A DNA stretch of 64,000 nucleotides from Rubrivivax sp. (lineage in GTDB: Bacteria > Pseudomonadota > Gammaproteobacteria > Burkholderiales > Burkholderiaceae_C): positions 1 through 64,000 of the forward strand of contig JALHPF010000028.1 of assembly GCA_022842595.1 (NCBI GenBank), read 5' to 3'. The first letter of the stretch is position 1. The number at the start of each line of letters is the position of its first letter. Positions 25,653-34,173 of this stretch are shown piece after piece. Under the pieces are notes generated by a model. It ran no database searches. It saw nothing but the letters and a program-made list of their open reading frames with translations, and was not told where the DNA came from. The translations under genes and the position numbers were made by a program.

Positions 25653-27793
25653 CGCCTTCCGAACCGCCGGCCTTCGGCCAGGCCGACCTCAACAACTGCG
25701 ACCGCGAACCGATCCATCTCACGGGCTCGGTGCAACCGCACGGCGCGTTGCTGTTGCTGGACGGCCCGGGCCTGATGGTGCTGCAGGCCAGCGCGAGCTG
25801 TGCTGCCGTGCTCGGGTGCGAGGCCGGCGTGCTGCTGGGCCGGCCCCTGGCGCAGACACTGCCCGCCCTGGCCGCGAACTTGGCCGGCCACCTGGAGGTG
25901 CTGGCCGAACGGCCGTTGCCGCTGCGCGTGAACGCCGGCGAGCGCTGCTTCGAGGGTCTGCTGCACCGGGCGCCCGCGGGTGGACTCGTGCTGGAACTGT
26001 GCGACACCGAACGCCCGGCTGCGATCGAATTGCCCGATGCCGAACGCACGCGGCTGCTGCTGGCGGCGGTGCAGCGATTCACGGCGTCGGCCAGCGTGGG
26101 CATGCTCGCCGACACCATCGTTTCCGTACTGCACGAGCTGACCGGCTACGACCGCGTCATGCTCTACCGCTTCGACGTCGACGGCCATGGCAGCGTCATC
26201 GCCGAAGCCCGCGACCCGCGCCTGCCCGCCCTGCTGGGACACCATTACCCGGCCAGCGACATCCCGCAGCAGGCGCGCGCGCTGTACGTGCAGAACCGCA
26301 TCCGCGTGCTCGACCATGTCGACGCCGCGCCCTCGCCGCTGCAGCCGGCGCTGCGCCCGGACACCGGTGCGCCGCTGGACATGAGCTGGTGCCACCTGCG
26401 CAGCATGTCGCCGGTGCACCTGCAGTACCTGCGCAACATGGGCGTCTGCGCCACCTTGTCGGCGTCGCTGGTGCGCGACGGGCAGCTCTGGGGCCTGATC
26501 GCCATGCACCACCACACGCCGCGTGGCGTGCGGCTGGCGCTGCGCACGTCGATCGAACTGCTGGCCGAGGTGGCTGCCACGCGCATCGCTGCCATCGAGA
26601 ATTACGCCCATGCCCAGGTGGCGCTGCTGGTGCGGCGGCTGGAGCAGCGGCTGATCGACGCCACCAGCGTCGAAGGCGACTGGCGGCTGGCCCTGCTGCG
26701 CCACCCGCAGACGCTGCTGGCGCCGCTGGAAGCCACCGGCGCGGCGCTGGCCCACGACGGCGAGATCCTGACCACCGGCGAAGTGCCTTCGACGGCCGAA
26801 CTGCGCGAACTGCTGCGCTGGGTGGACAGCCAGCCGCGCGGCGATGCCGCCGAGACGACCTTCGCGAATTCATCCGTCGAACGTGCCAACCCGGCGCTGG
26901 CTTCGCTGACACCCACGGCCTGCGGCGTGCTGGCGGTGAAGCTGTCGCACAGCCGGCCCGACTGGCTGATGTGGTTCCGCAAGGAGCAGCTGCACACCGT
27001 CACCTGGGCCGGCGACCCGAACAAGCCGCACGAGCCGGCGCCAGACGACCTGTCGCAGATCAGCCCGCGGCGCAGCTTCGCTGCCTGGAGCGAGATCGTG
27101 CGCGGCACCGCCGTGCCCTGGTCGATCTCCGAGCGCGTGACGGCACGTGCCGTGGGTGCGGCACTCGTCGACATCATCGTGCAGGTGCATGCAGTGCGCC
27201 TGCTGATCGCCGAAACCCAGCTGGCGCAGATTCGCGCCACCGTTCACGCCGCCACCGAGCCGGTGCTGGTGACCGGGCCGCATGGCGCACTGGTGTTCGC
27301 CAACAGCGCGTTCGCCGCGCTCCTGGGCGGCGCGGCGCCCGCTGCGGGCACCGCGCTGCCCACGTTGTTTGCCGACAGTGCGCGCGCGCAGCAGGTCATC
27401 AGCAGCCTGGAACGCCAGCCCTGGCGCGGCGAATGGGCGCTGCTGCAGCCGGGGGCCGAGCCGATGCCGGTGGCGGTGCGTGCCGAATCCGTGCCCGGCC
27501 GCGACGGCCGTTCGATGGGCGTGATCGTGGCGCTGACCGACCTGCGCGGCCTGCGCCGCACGGCCCAGGCGCGGCGGGCACTGGAAGGCGCGCTGGCCCA
27601 GGTGGGCACGATGGTCCAGGGCAGCCCGGCCGACGGCGTCGTCGGTGCCATCCTCATGAACGCCAGCCTCGCGGCCATGGATGTGGCCGAAGCCACCGGC
27701 GGGCCGCCGGTGGCGCCGCTGCTGGCCGAACTGGAAGCCTCGGCGCGCCGCGCCACCGTGCTGTACGAACAGGTGCAGCGCCTGCGGCACTGA
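25640..27793 (+). CDS. bphP: bacteriophytochrome (PAS-GAF-PHY-PAS, no kinase)
   Basis: A 717-residue biliverdin photoreceptor. The chromophore cysteine is Cys20 in 'DLNNCDREPIHLTGSVQPHG'. The GAF domain shows 'YRFDVDGHGSVIAEARDP', 'YPASDIPQQAR' with the conserved Asp-Ile-Pro, and the histidine in 'SWCHLRSMSPVHLQYL'. The PHY tongue carries the PRxSF motif ('ISPRRSFAAWSEIVRG'). After PHY come one more PAS ('IRATVHAATEPVLVTGPHGA') and two C-terminal helices. There is no HATPase domain and no clear phosphorylatable His-box. This matches the RpBphP1-like type, which signals by binding PpsR2 instead of phosphotransfer. Its overlap with ppsR supports that mechanism. Confidence 0.93.
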   Translation: MAQLTPSEPPAFGQADLNNCDREPIHLTGSVQPHGALLLLDGPGLMVLQASASCAAVLGCEAGVLLGRPLAQTLPALAANLAGHLEVLAERPLPLRVNAGERCFEGLLHRAPAGGLVLELCDTERPAAIELPDAERTRLLLAAVQRFTASASVGMLADTIVSVLHELTGYDRVMLYRFDVDGHGSVIAEARDPRLPALLGHHYPASDIPQQARALYVQNRIRVLDHVDAAPSPLQPALRPDTGAPLDMSWCHLRSMSPVHLQYLRNMGVCATLSASLVRDGQLWGLIAMHHHTPRGVRLALRTSIELLAEVAATRIAAIENYAHAQVALLVRRLEQRLIDATSVEGDWRLALLRHPQTLLAPLEATGAALAHDGEILTTGEVPSTAELRELLRWVDSQPRGDAAETTFANSSVERANPALASLTPTACGVLAVKLSHSRPDWLMWFRKEQLHTVTWAGDPNKPHEPAPDDLSQISPRRSFAAWSEIVRGTAVPWSISERVTARAVGAALVDIIVQVHAVRLLIAETQLAQIRATVHAATEPVLVTGPHGALVFANSAFAALLGGAAPAAGTALPTLFADSARAQQVISSLERQPWRGEWALLQPGAEPMPVAVRAESVPGRDGRSMGVIVALTDLRGLRRTAQARRALEGALAQVGTMVQGSPADGVVGAILMNASLAAMDVAEATGGPPVAPLLAELEASARRATVLYEQVQRLRH

Positions 27794-27818
27794 TTGGCGC
27801 GCCGCCCGGGCACTTGCA

Positions 27819-27833
27819 CGGGCCATCGGCCCG
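27819..27833. terminator. hairpin between convergent bphP and bphO (weak)
   Basis: CGGGCC-ATC-GGCCCG forms a short GC-rich hairpin in the 54-bp gap between the two convergent stops, flanked by further GC-rich repeats. No T-tract follows on either strand, so it may act as a Rho-assisted or RNA-stabilising end rather than a true intrinsic terminator. Confidence 0.35.
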
Positions 27834-27847
27834 GGCACGAGCCCAGC

Positions 27848-28501
27848 TCAGGCCGGCGCCAGCGCCTCGAACAGCCGGCGATGCTGCTCGAACGACCAGC
27901 AGGCCTCGTCCAGCACACGTTCGGCGTCAGCGTGCGACAGGGGTGCCGCCGCCAGCGCCTGGCGCAGCCCGCTGCGCAGCGCCTGCACCCGGTCGGTGTC
28001 ACCAAACTCATAGAAGCGGCAGCCCTGCTGCGGGTAGGTGCGCTGCACCAGGTCGTGCAGGATCTGGCCGCCATGCAGGTCGCCCAGGTAGCGCGTGTAG
28101 ACGTGGGCCAGCAGCGCCGGGTCGGCGGCCGTGCCCAGGGCGTGCAGGCGCGCGCAGTAGGCCTGTGTGACGGGCAGCAGCGCGCCGGACAGCGGGGCAG
28201 ACGACAGCGCAGACGGCGGAGCAGACAGGTCGGCCAGCAAGGTCGGCACCCGCCGCAGTGCCTCGCGGTCGACCCCTTGCAGCCAGGGCAGGCGCGCATT
28301 GGCGTCGAGCGCCGCCTCGAGCGACTGGTACAGCGCCAGCAGTTGCGCCAGCATTTGCCGGTAGCCGGCATGGGGCAGCCGCCCTTTCAGCAGCGCCGCC
28401 ATGGCGCCCGCGCGTTCGGCGGCAGCGTGCAGCACGCGGGTGGCATCGCGAAGCCGCAGCGGCAGGGTGGGGGGGGCGTCGGCAAGCACGTCTGACGGCA
28501 T
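27848..28501 (-). CDS. bphO: heme oxygenase (biliverdin-forming)
   Basis: A 217-residue heme oxygenase starting at the ATG at 28501. The proximal heme-ligand histidine is in 'LRDATRVLHAAAERAG', and the distal-helix motif is 'YTRYLGDLHGGQIL', the family's G-D-L-x-G-G-Q. Further matches are the tyrosine-rich 'GYRQMLAQLLALYQSLEAAL' helix and the C-terminal 'RVLDEACWSFEQHRRLFEAL'. It opens heme to biliverdin, which is the chromophore bound by BphP. It is convergent with bphP, as in many bphP-bphO pairs, though here it needs its own promoter. Confidence 0.92.
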   Translation of the reverse strand: MPSDVLADAPPTLPLRLRDATRVLHAAAERAGAMAALLKGRLPHAGYRQMLAQLLALYQSLEAALDANARLPWLQGVDREALRRVPTLLADLSAPPSALSSAPLSGALLPVTQAYCARLHALGTAADPALLAHVYTRYLGDLHGGQILHDLVQRTYPQQGCRFYEFGDTDRVQALRSGLRQALAAAPLSHADAERVLDEACWSFEQHRRLFEALAPA

Positions 28502-28677
28502 TGTGGGCGCAAACCCGCAGCACCGAACCTTTGCTGCAGATTCCGCTAAAGCACCAATGTAGTGCAGCCGACAACCCGGGTGAGCCGCTTCGCTGCACAG
28601 GTGCAAAGGATCGGCATCGCCGCCAGGCGTTCATCACGAACCCGCCGTGACTTGACCCATTCCTTTCCCAGTCCAAC

Positions 28678-30735
28678 ATGCCCGCCAACACCCTGCCGAT
28701 GTCAGCCGCCGCCACCAATCTCACACCCGCACGCCCCGCCGATAGAACCGAGGGCTTCTTCGCCTACCACGGCATCTGGGCCCCCGGGGTGCGGCTGTTC
28801 CGCCAGATCCGCTTTTCCGCGAAGGCCTTGATCATCTCGCTGATGTTCACCCTGCCCTTGCTGGGCGTGCTGGTCTGGCAGGAGATGTCGGCCTACGAGG
28901 GTTCCATGCAGGCCCGGCGTGACGCCACCCGTCAGCACGTGGAAGTGGCGCACGGCGTGATCGCCTGGGCCCAGGCGCAGGAAGGCAGCGGCAAGCTCAC
29001 GCGTGAACAGGCCCAGCAGCTGGCCCTGCGCAACCTGGCCACGCTGCGTTACGACCGCACCGAGTACTTCTGGGTGAATGACATGCAGCCACGCGTGCTG
29101 ATGCACCCGATCAAGCCCGAACTCGATGGCAAGGACGTCAGCGGCGTGAAGGACCCGAACGGCCTGGCCCTGTTCCAGGCCTTCGTGGCCGTGGTGCGGG
29201 CCGAAGGCAAGGGCTTCGTCAGCTACCAGTGGCCCAAGCCGGGCAGCGACAAGCCGGTCGACAAGGTGTCGTACGTGATGGGCTTCGAGCCCTGGGGCTG
29301 GGTCGTCGGCTCGGGCGTGTACACCGGCGACCTGCGCCAGGTGGCATGGACCAAGGCTGCCTGGTCAGCCGGCATCGTGACGGCGGCGCTGCTGCTGGCC
29401 ACCTACTTGTTCCTGTGCTTCTACCGCGTGATGGACGGCGGCCTGCGCGAAACCCGCCGCCACCTGCGCGCCATGACAGAAGGTGACCTGACGACATCAC
29501 CTTCGCCCTGGGGCGGCGACGAAGCCGCGCAGCTGATGCTGGAACTGCGCTCGATGCAGCAGTCGCTGCGCACGATGGTGCTGCGCGTGCGCCGGTCCAG
29601 TGACGAGATCGTGCATTCCAGCAGCGAGATCGCCACGGGCGCACTCGACCTGTCGGCACGCACCGAACAGGCGGCGGCCAACCTCGAGGAGTCGGCCGCC
29701 TCGATGGAGCAGATCGCCTCGACCGTGCGCAGCACCGCCGAGCACACCCAGGAAGCGTCGAAGGTGGCACGCCACAACGCCCAGACGGCCACCCAGGGCG
29801 GCGCCACGATGCGCGAGGTGGTGCAGACGATGGAGGGCATCCGCGGTTCTTCGACGAAGATCAGCGAGATCATCGGCACCATCGACAGCATCGCCTTCCA
29901 GACCAACATCCTGGCCCTGAACGCGGCCGTGGAAGCGGCCCGCGCCGGTGAACAGGGCCGCGGATTCGCCGTGGTGGCCAGCGAAGTGCGCACGCTGGCC
30001 AAGCGCAGCGCCGACGCCGCGCGCGAGATCAAGACCCTGATCGGCCGCAGCGTCGAACAGATCGAAGCCGGCACGCGCGTGGTGCGCACGGCGGGCGAAA
30101 GCATCAGCGACATCGTCGGCTCGTCGAAACGGGTCGACGAACTGCTGGGTGAAGTGGCCACCGGTGCGCGCGAACAGAGCCTGGGTGTCAGCCAGATCGG
30201 CCAGGCCGTGCAGGACCTGGACCGCATGACGCAGCAGAACGCTGCCCTGGTGGAACAGACGGCAGCGGCCTCGTCGGCGATGAAGGACCAGGCGAAATCC
30301 CTGGCCGAAGAGGTGTCGCGCTTCAAGCTGCCGGCGGGCACGGTGCTGGCCGCTGCCGATGCCGGCACCGGCGGCGGCGTGGCCGACTTCAACTTCGACC
30401 AGGCGGTGGAGGCCCACCGCGCCTGGAAGGTGAAGTTGCGTAAGGCCATCGCCGACCACGAGAAGCTGGACGCTGCCACCCTCTGCCGCGACGACCAATG
30501 CCCGTTGGGCAAATGGATCCACGGCCCGGGCGGCAAGCAGTGGGGCAGCCGCCCGACCTTCGTGGCCCTGCTCGAGTCGCATGCCGAGTTCCACAAGACC
30601 GCCGGCGCCGTGGCCCAGCAGATCAACGCCGGCCAGTACGAACAGGCGGAAAGGCTGATCGGCTCGGGTTCGCGATTCGCGCAGGTTTCCACGGACGTGG
30701 CCACCTGCCTGGCGCGCGCCAAGCGCGGGCTGTAG
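28678..30735 (+). CDS. methyl-accepting chemotaxis protein with Cache and CZB domains
   Basis: A 685-residue chemoreceptor. TM1 is at about 46-68 ('LIISLMFTLPLLGVLVW'), followed by a periplasmic single Cache domain with 'YDRTEYFWVNDMQPRVLMHP', TM2 at about 223-247, and HAMP. The cytoplasmic signalling hairpin tip 'IAFQTNILALNAAVEAARAG' is canonical. The C-terminal CZB zinc-binding domain shows its ligands: His in 'AVEAHRAWK', Cys in 'DDQCPLGKWIHG', and His in 'LLESHAEFHK'. CZB domains sense zinc or hypochlorite-type oxidants, and Cache domains usually bind small acids. The gene is divergent from bphO. It carries no methylation-independent pentapeptide I can identify. Confidence 0.93.
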   Translation: MPANTLPMSAAATNLTPARPADRTEGFFAYHGIWAPGVRLFRQIRFSAKALIISLMFTLPLLGVLVWQEMSAYEGSMQARRDATRQHVEVAHGVIAWAQAQEGSGKLTREQAQQLALRNLATLRYDRTEYFWVNDMQPRVLMHPIKPELDGKDVSGVKDPNGLALFQAFVAVVRAEGKGFVSYQWPKPGSDKPVDKVSYVMGFEPWGWVVGSGVYTGDLRQVAWTKAAWSAGIVTAALLLATYLFLCFYRVMDGGLRETRRHLRAMTEGDLTTSPSPWGGDEAAQLMLELRSMQQSLRTMVLRVRRSSDEIVHSSSEIATGALDLSARTEQAAANLEESAASMEQIASTVRSTAEHTQEASKVARHNAQTATQGGATMREVVQTMEGIRGSSTKISEIIGTIDSIAFQTNILALNAAVEAARAGEQGRGFAVVASEVRTLAKRSADAAREIKTLIGRSVEQIEAGTRVVRTAGESISDIVGSSKRVDELLGEVATGAREQSLGVSQIGQAVQDLDRMTQQNAALVEQTAAASSAMKDQAKSLAEEVSRFKLPAGTVLAAADAGTGGGVADFNFDQAVEAHRAWKVKLRKAIADHEKLDAATLCRDDQCPLGKWIHGPGGKQWGSRPTFVALLESHAEFHKTAGAVAQQINAGQYEQAERLIGSGSRFAQVSTDVATCLARAKRGL

Positions 30736-30749
30736 CCGACGGCCGGTGT

Positions 30750-31931
30750 TCAGCGCGAGGCGGCTGCCGTCGGCTCGACGCTGCGGGGTGCAGAGCCCGC
30801 AGTCAGGTGTTGCGCCGTCAGCGTGCGCAGGAAGGCGACGATGGCGTCGCGCCCGGCGCGGTCGACGGCCAGCGGCCTGATGCGGCTGTCCTGCGCGGCG
30901 TCGGCGGGCCAGCCACCGGCGATGTAGTGGTCGAGCACGGCTTCCAGTGTGTCGATCGAGCCGTCGTGCATGTAGGGCGCGGTCAGCGCCACGTTGCGCA
31001 GGCTCGGCGTGCGGAAGGCGCGGGCGTCGGCAGGGCGGTGGGTGACTTCCTGGCGGCCCAGGTCGGGGCTGCCAGCCACGCCCACGCGCGCCAGCTCGGC
31101 CGGCGTCAGCGTCGCCTGCAGGCCCGGCAGCAGCTGCACGGTCAGCTGCTGCTGGCGCAGTGCATCGCTGCGCGCCTGCACGCCCACGTTGTGGAAGCCC
31201 TGGTCGGACAGCAGTGCATGCCGCTCGCCCACCGGGTGGCAGGCCACGCAGCCCTGCGACTGGAACAGCGCGAAGCCCTGCTGTTCCTGCACGCTGAGTG
31301 CCGCCTTGTCGCCGGCAAACCGCCAGCGATCGAAACGCGAGCCGCCCGCCACCAGCGAACGCTGGAAGGCCGCCAGGGCCTGGGCCATGCGCGGCGCCGT
31401 GGCGGCTGCGCTGCCGAAGGCGCGGCGAAACAGCGGCCGGTAGGCCGGCCAGGTGGCGACACGCGCCACCACGGTCTTCAAGCTCGCGTTGGCCATTTCG
31501 TCGGGGTGCAGCAATGGCAGCAGCGCCTGGGATTCCAGGCTGGGTGCGCGGCCGTCGTGGAACAACGTGGGCACATGGGCCACGTTCAGCAGGGTGGGCG
31601 CATTGCGGCGCAGGCTCACGCCTTCCATGCCCACCGAGGTGCGGAGTTCGTTCGATGTGAAACCCTGCTCAGGCACATGGCACATCGCGCACGACAGGCT
31701 GCCGTTGACGGACAGGCGGCGCTCGAAGAACAACATGCGGCCCAGCGCCACCTGGGCCGCCGGTGGGGCGGGCAAGGCTGGCAGGCCTAGCGAGACGTTC
31801 GCCACGTCCGCAACATCGACGACGACGTCGGCGGCTTCGGTGGCCGCAGATGCGCCAGATGCGCCAGATGCGGCAGTGGCAGCCAGCAGGCCCGCCAGCG
31901 CCACCGCCAGCACGCAGGAAGCCTGACTCAT
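30750..31931 (-). CDS. MauG/cytochrome c peroxidase-family di-heme protein
   Basis: A 393-residue periplasmic protein with a signal peptide (leader ending near AASGASG). Two c-type heme motifs are visible, CAMCH ('LSCAMCHVPEQGFT') and CVACH ('GCVACHPVGERH'). Other family features are 'FHDGRAPSLESQALLPLLHP' and the C-terminal 'FRTPSLRNVALTAPYMHDG'. Its start overlaps the SCO gene's stop as ATGA, and mtoX precedes both. In known methanethiol oxidase clusters a mauG-like gene accompanies mtoX and is thought to install the enzyme's tryptophan-derived cofactor. That role fits here but is inferred from context. Confidence 0.88.
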   Translation of the reverse strand: MSQASCVLAVALAGLLAATAASGASGASAATEAADVVVDVADVANVSLGLPALPAPPAAQVALGRMLFFERRLSVNGSLSCAMCHVPEQGFTSNELRTSVGMEGVSLRRNAPTLLNVAHVPTLFHDGRAPSLESQALLPLLHPDEMANASLKTVVARVATWPAYRPLFRRAFGSAAATAPRMAQALAAFQRSLVAGGSRFDRWRFAGDKAALSVQEQQGFALFQSQGCVACHPVGERHALLSDQGFHNVGVQARSDALRQQQLTVQLLPGLQATLTPAELARVGVAGSPDLGRQEVTHRPADARAFRTPSLRNVALTAPYMHDGSIDTLEAVLDHYIAGGWPADAAQDSRIRPLAVDRAGRDAIVAFLRTLTAQHLTAGSAPRSVEPTAAASR

Positions 31932-32653
31932 CGTCGCAGCGGTGGTCCGGCCAGGGCCTCGAGTTGCAGCGTCCGCAGGTCGTTGACGATGGCCTCGGGT
32001 GCCAGGGTGGCCACGCTGTAGATCTCGCGCACCTGCAGCGCCGCGTCGACCAGGAAGATCTTCAGCAGGTGGTTCAAGGTGCGCGTGGCCTGGCCCCGGG
32101 CGTCGAGCTCGACCGTCACGTCCTGCCCGAAACCGTTCAGCAAGGGCATCAGCCGGCTGACCGATGACGTGGTCAGGAAGAGCCAGCGCGCCCGGGTTTC
32201 CTTCATGCGCTGGCCGCCGTAGACGGCCAGCTGCTGCGGTGTGTCGTTGGTCGGGTCGAAGCTCAGGCTGATCAGTTGCGACCGCAGCGCCAGGGCCGGG
32301 TCGCGCAGCAGCTGTTCATGCACGTTCTCCATCGCCCGCCAGGCCAGCGGGCAGCCCACCGGGTCGCGGCAGTAGCTGTACATGAACGACAGCACGGTGT
32401 TGCGGCCTGCCAGCAGCCGGTGCAGCCGATGGGCACGCGCGTCGGTGGCCAGCACCTCGCCGTCGGGTGCACGCTGCAGGCGCGGCAGCGTGTAGCTGCC
32501 CGGCGGCGGCAGGCGCGAAGCGTCGACCGCCACACGCTCACCCGCGGCGCGCGGCTGCTCGGCGTCCTTCGAAGCCCGCGCAGCACAGCCAGTGGCCGCC
32601 AGCAGCGCCGCCACGGGCGCACGCACGCGCCATTGGCGGTGATCGCTGTGCAT
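31928..32653 (-). CDS. SCO1/SenC-family copper chaperone linked to mtoX
   Basis: A 241-residue protein from the ATG at 32653 (AGGG 5 nt upstream; a GTG at 32659 is an alternative). An N-terminal signal sequence contains a lipobox-like 'LLAATGCAA'. The thioredoxin fold has 'VLSFMYSYCRDPVGCPLAWR', so the copper-binding cysteines are spaced CX5C instead of the usual CX3C. The late His ligand is probably in 'TLNHLLKIFLVD'. SCO proteins deliver copper to periplasmic enzymes. MtoX is copper-dependent, and a SCO gene is a standard partner in mtoX clusters. It lies 13 bp downstream of mtoX. Confidence 0.85.
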   Translation of the reverse strand: MHSDHRQWRVRAPVAALLAATGCAARASKDAEQPRAAGERVAVDASRLPPPGSYTLPRLQRAPDGEVLATDARAHRLHRLLAGRNTVLSFMYSYCRDPVGCPLAWRAMENVHEQLLRDPALALRSQLISLSFDPTNDTPQQLAVYGGQRMKETRARWLFLTTSSVSRLMPLLNGFGQDVTVELDARGQATRTLNHLLKIFLVDAALQVREIYSVATLAPEAIVNDLRTLQLEALAGPPLRR

Positions 32654-32666
32654 CGACACCCTGCTG

Positions 32667-34022
32667 TCAGCGGCCGAGCGCCACCCGCTGAACCTGGCTG
32701 GTCTGCCTCGGCGGCGCCATCTCTGCCAGCGGCCGGCCTGCCGGCTGCGCGGTGAACTTCATGTGGTGGGCACGCCCCAGCTTCAGCCGGGTGAAGTCGA
32801 CCTCGAACTTCTGCACCAGTTCCTTGCCGTCCCAGTCGTAGGCGCGCAGCACCTGCTCGTTGTCGTCGCCCTTCTTGTCCCAGTTCGCCAGCAGCGACGA
32901 GGAGATGTACACGCGCTTGCCGTCCCAGCTTTGCGAGACCATGTTCACCTGCTTGCCGGTGACCTTGCTGTAGGTCTGCTTCGGCGCTTCGGGGTTGCTC
33001 ATGTCGAAGTAGCGCGTGGTGCCGTCCATGAATGTGTTCACCCACAGGCCCTTGCCGTCGGCGGTGATGGAAATGTCCACCGGCAGCGGAATCTTCGAGG
33101 GGTCGCCGATGGTGGCCACGTCCTTGGCCTGCCATTCACCCGCGGCGTCCTGCTTCACCAGCCAGAGCTTGCTCGACAGGGCCGTGGCGGTGACGGCCCA
33201 GTTGTCGCCTTCCTTCAGCGACCAGCGGATCTCAAGCGGCGCACCGGGCACGTTGAACACCTTCTGCGGCTTCATCGCCTTCACGTCCCAGGCCACCATG
33301 GTGTTGCCGAAGCGCTTCATGGCCTCGGGGTCGGCCACCAGCTTGCCCAGGTCCATCATGTAGTTGTTCCAGCCGGTAAAGCTGGACGTGAGCATCACGT
33401 TCTTGCCGGGGTTGATGGCGATGTCGTAACCGTAGCCGTCGCCCTTGACGCCACCCAGTTCGCCGGTGGGCATGTCGTACTTCTCGATGATGTCGCCGCG
33501 GTTGTTGAACAGCACCAGGCCGGTCACGCCGCCATGGTCCTTCGTGTTCGACAGCGCCTGCACCAGCATGCGGCCAGGCATGGCGTAGAACGTGTGGGGG
33601 CCGACGAAGCCGGTGCGTGCGCTCATGTTGGCGATGGTCTTCACGAGCTTGGGCTTCGCAGGGCGCACCATGTCGAAGACGAAGATCTTGTTGTCGTCCA
33701 GCCGCCCGGCCCACAGGAAGCGGCGGTCGTCGGTGAAGCCCATGTGGTGGGCCTCGCCGCGCCCCGGCAGGGCGATGGTGTGGATGACCTTGCCGTACTG
33801 CGCGCTTTTCGGGTTGGCGCCGATGGTGACGAGCTTGTCGCGGCCGTCGCCCAGGCCCTTCACGCCCAGCGTCCAGACGTGGACGAAGTCTTCCTGGCCC
33901 TTGATGAGATTGGCCATGTAGGGTGAATTGCAGGTTTCGTCGGCCATGGCCGCCAGCGGCAGGCCGGCGACGATAGCGCCCACGAGAAAGCCTGCGGCCC
34001 GTGCAAACCCGGTTCTTGCCAT
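32667..34022 (-). CDS. mtoX: methanethiol oxidase (selenium-binding protein 56 family)
   Basis: A 451-residue periplasmic protein with a cleavable signal peptide (ending near AAMADE). The SBP56 propeller runs the whole length, with the histidine pairs thought to bind copper in 'GRGEAHHMGFTDDRRF', 'GFVGPHTFYAMPGRML' and 'KLGRAHHMKFTAQ'. Other blocks are 'TSSFTGWNNYMMDLGKL', 'VNTFMDGTTRYFDMSNPEAP' and 'YISSSLLANWDKKGDDNEQV'. Methanethiol oxidase converts CH3SH, O2 and water to formaldehyde, H2S and H2O2. The mtoX-SCO-mauG order on one strand strongly supports this over other SBP56 roles. A TTGACA at 34109-34114 on the minus strand could be its -35. Confidence 0.88.
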   Translation of the reverse strand: MARTGFARAAGFLVGAIVAGLPLAAMADETCNSPYMANLIKGQEDFVHVWTLGVKGLGDGRDKLVTIGANPKSAQYGKVIHTIALPGRGEAHHMGFTDDRRFLWAGRLDDNKIFVFDMVRPAKPKLVKTIANMSARTGFVGPHTFYAMPGRMLVQALSNTKDHGGVTGLVLFNNRGDIIEKYDMPTGELGGVKGDGYGYDIAINPGKNVMLTSSFTGWNNYMMDLGKLVADPEAMKRFGNTMVAWDVKAMKPQKVFNVPGAPLEIRWSLKEGDNWAVTATALSSKLWLVKQDAAGEWQAKDVATIGDPSKIPLPVDISITADGKGLWVNTFMDGTTRYFDMSNPEAPKQTYSKVTGKQVNMVSQSWDGKRVYISSSLLANWDKKGDDNEQVLRAYDWDGKELVQKFEVDFTRLKLGRAHHMKFTAQPAGRPLAEMAPPRQTSQVQRVALGR

Positions 34023-34173
34023 GCGTGTCTCCTGTTAGGTGTTGACTGCCTGCGGTCACGCCAACGACCCCAGGCTCTGTCGGGCTATGTTCCTCCGCGG
34101 CCGGGATTTGTCAACAGGCAGGGCCTGGGGCCATCCCTGACAGCCGGCCGTGCGTACCGCCAGAATCGGCGCC

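Noticed and set aside
25640..27793. BphP as a histidine kinase
   Set aside because: No HATPase motifs follow the PHY domain and the C-terminal helices lack a convincing H-box.
28502..28677. PpsR site TGT-N12-ACA in the bphO-mcp gap
   Set aside because: By eye only near matches occur (TGT-N12-GCA at 28502 and TGT-N10-ACA at 28558), not the full consensus; a proper motif scan would be needed.
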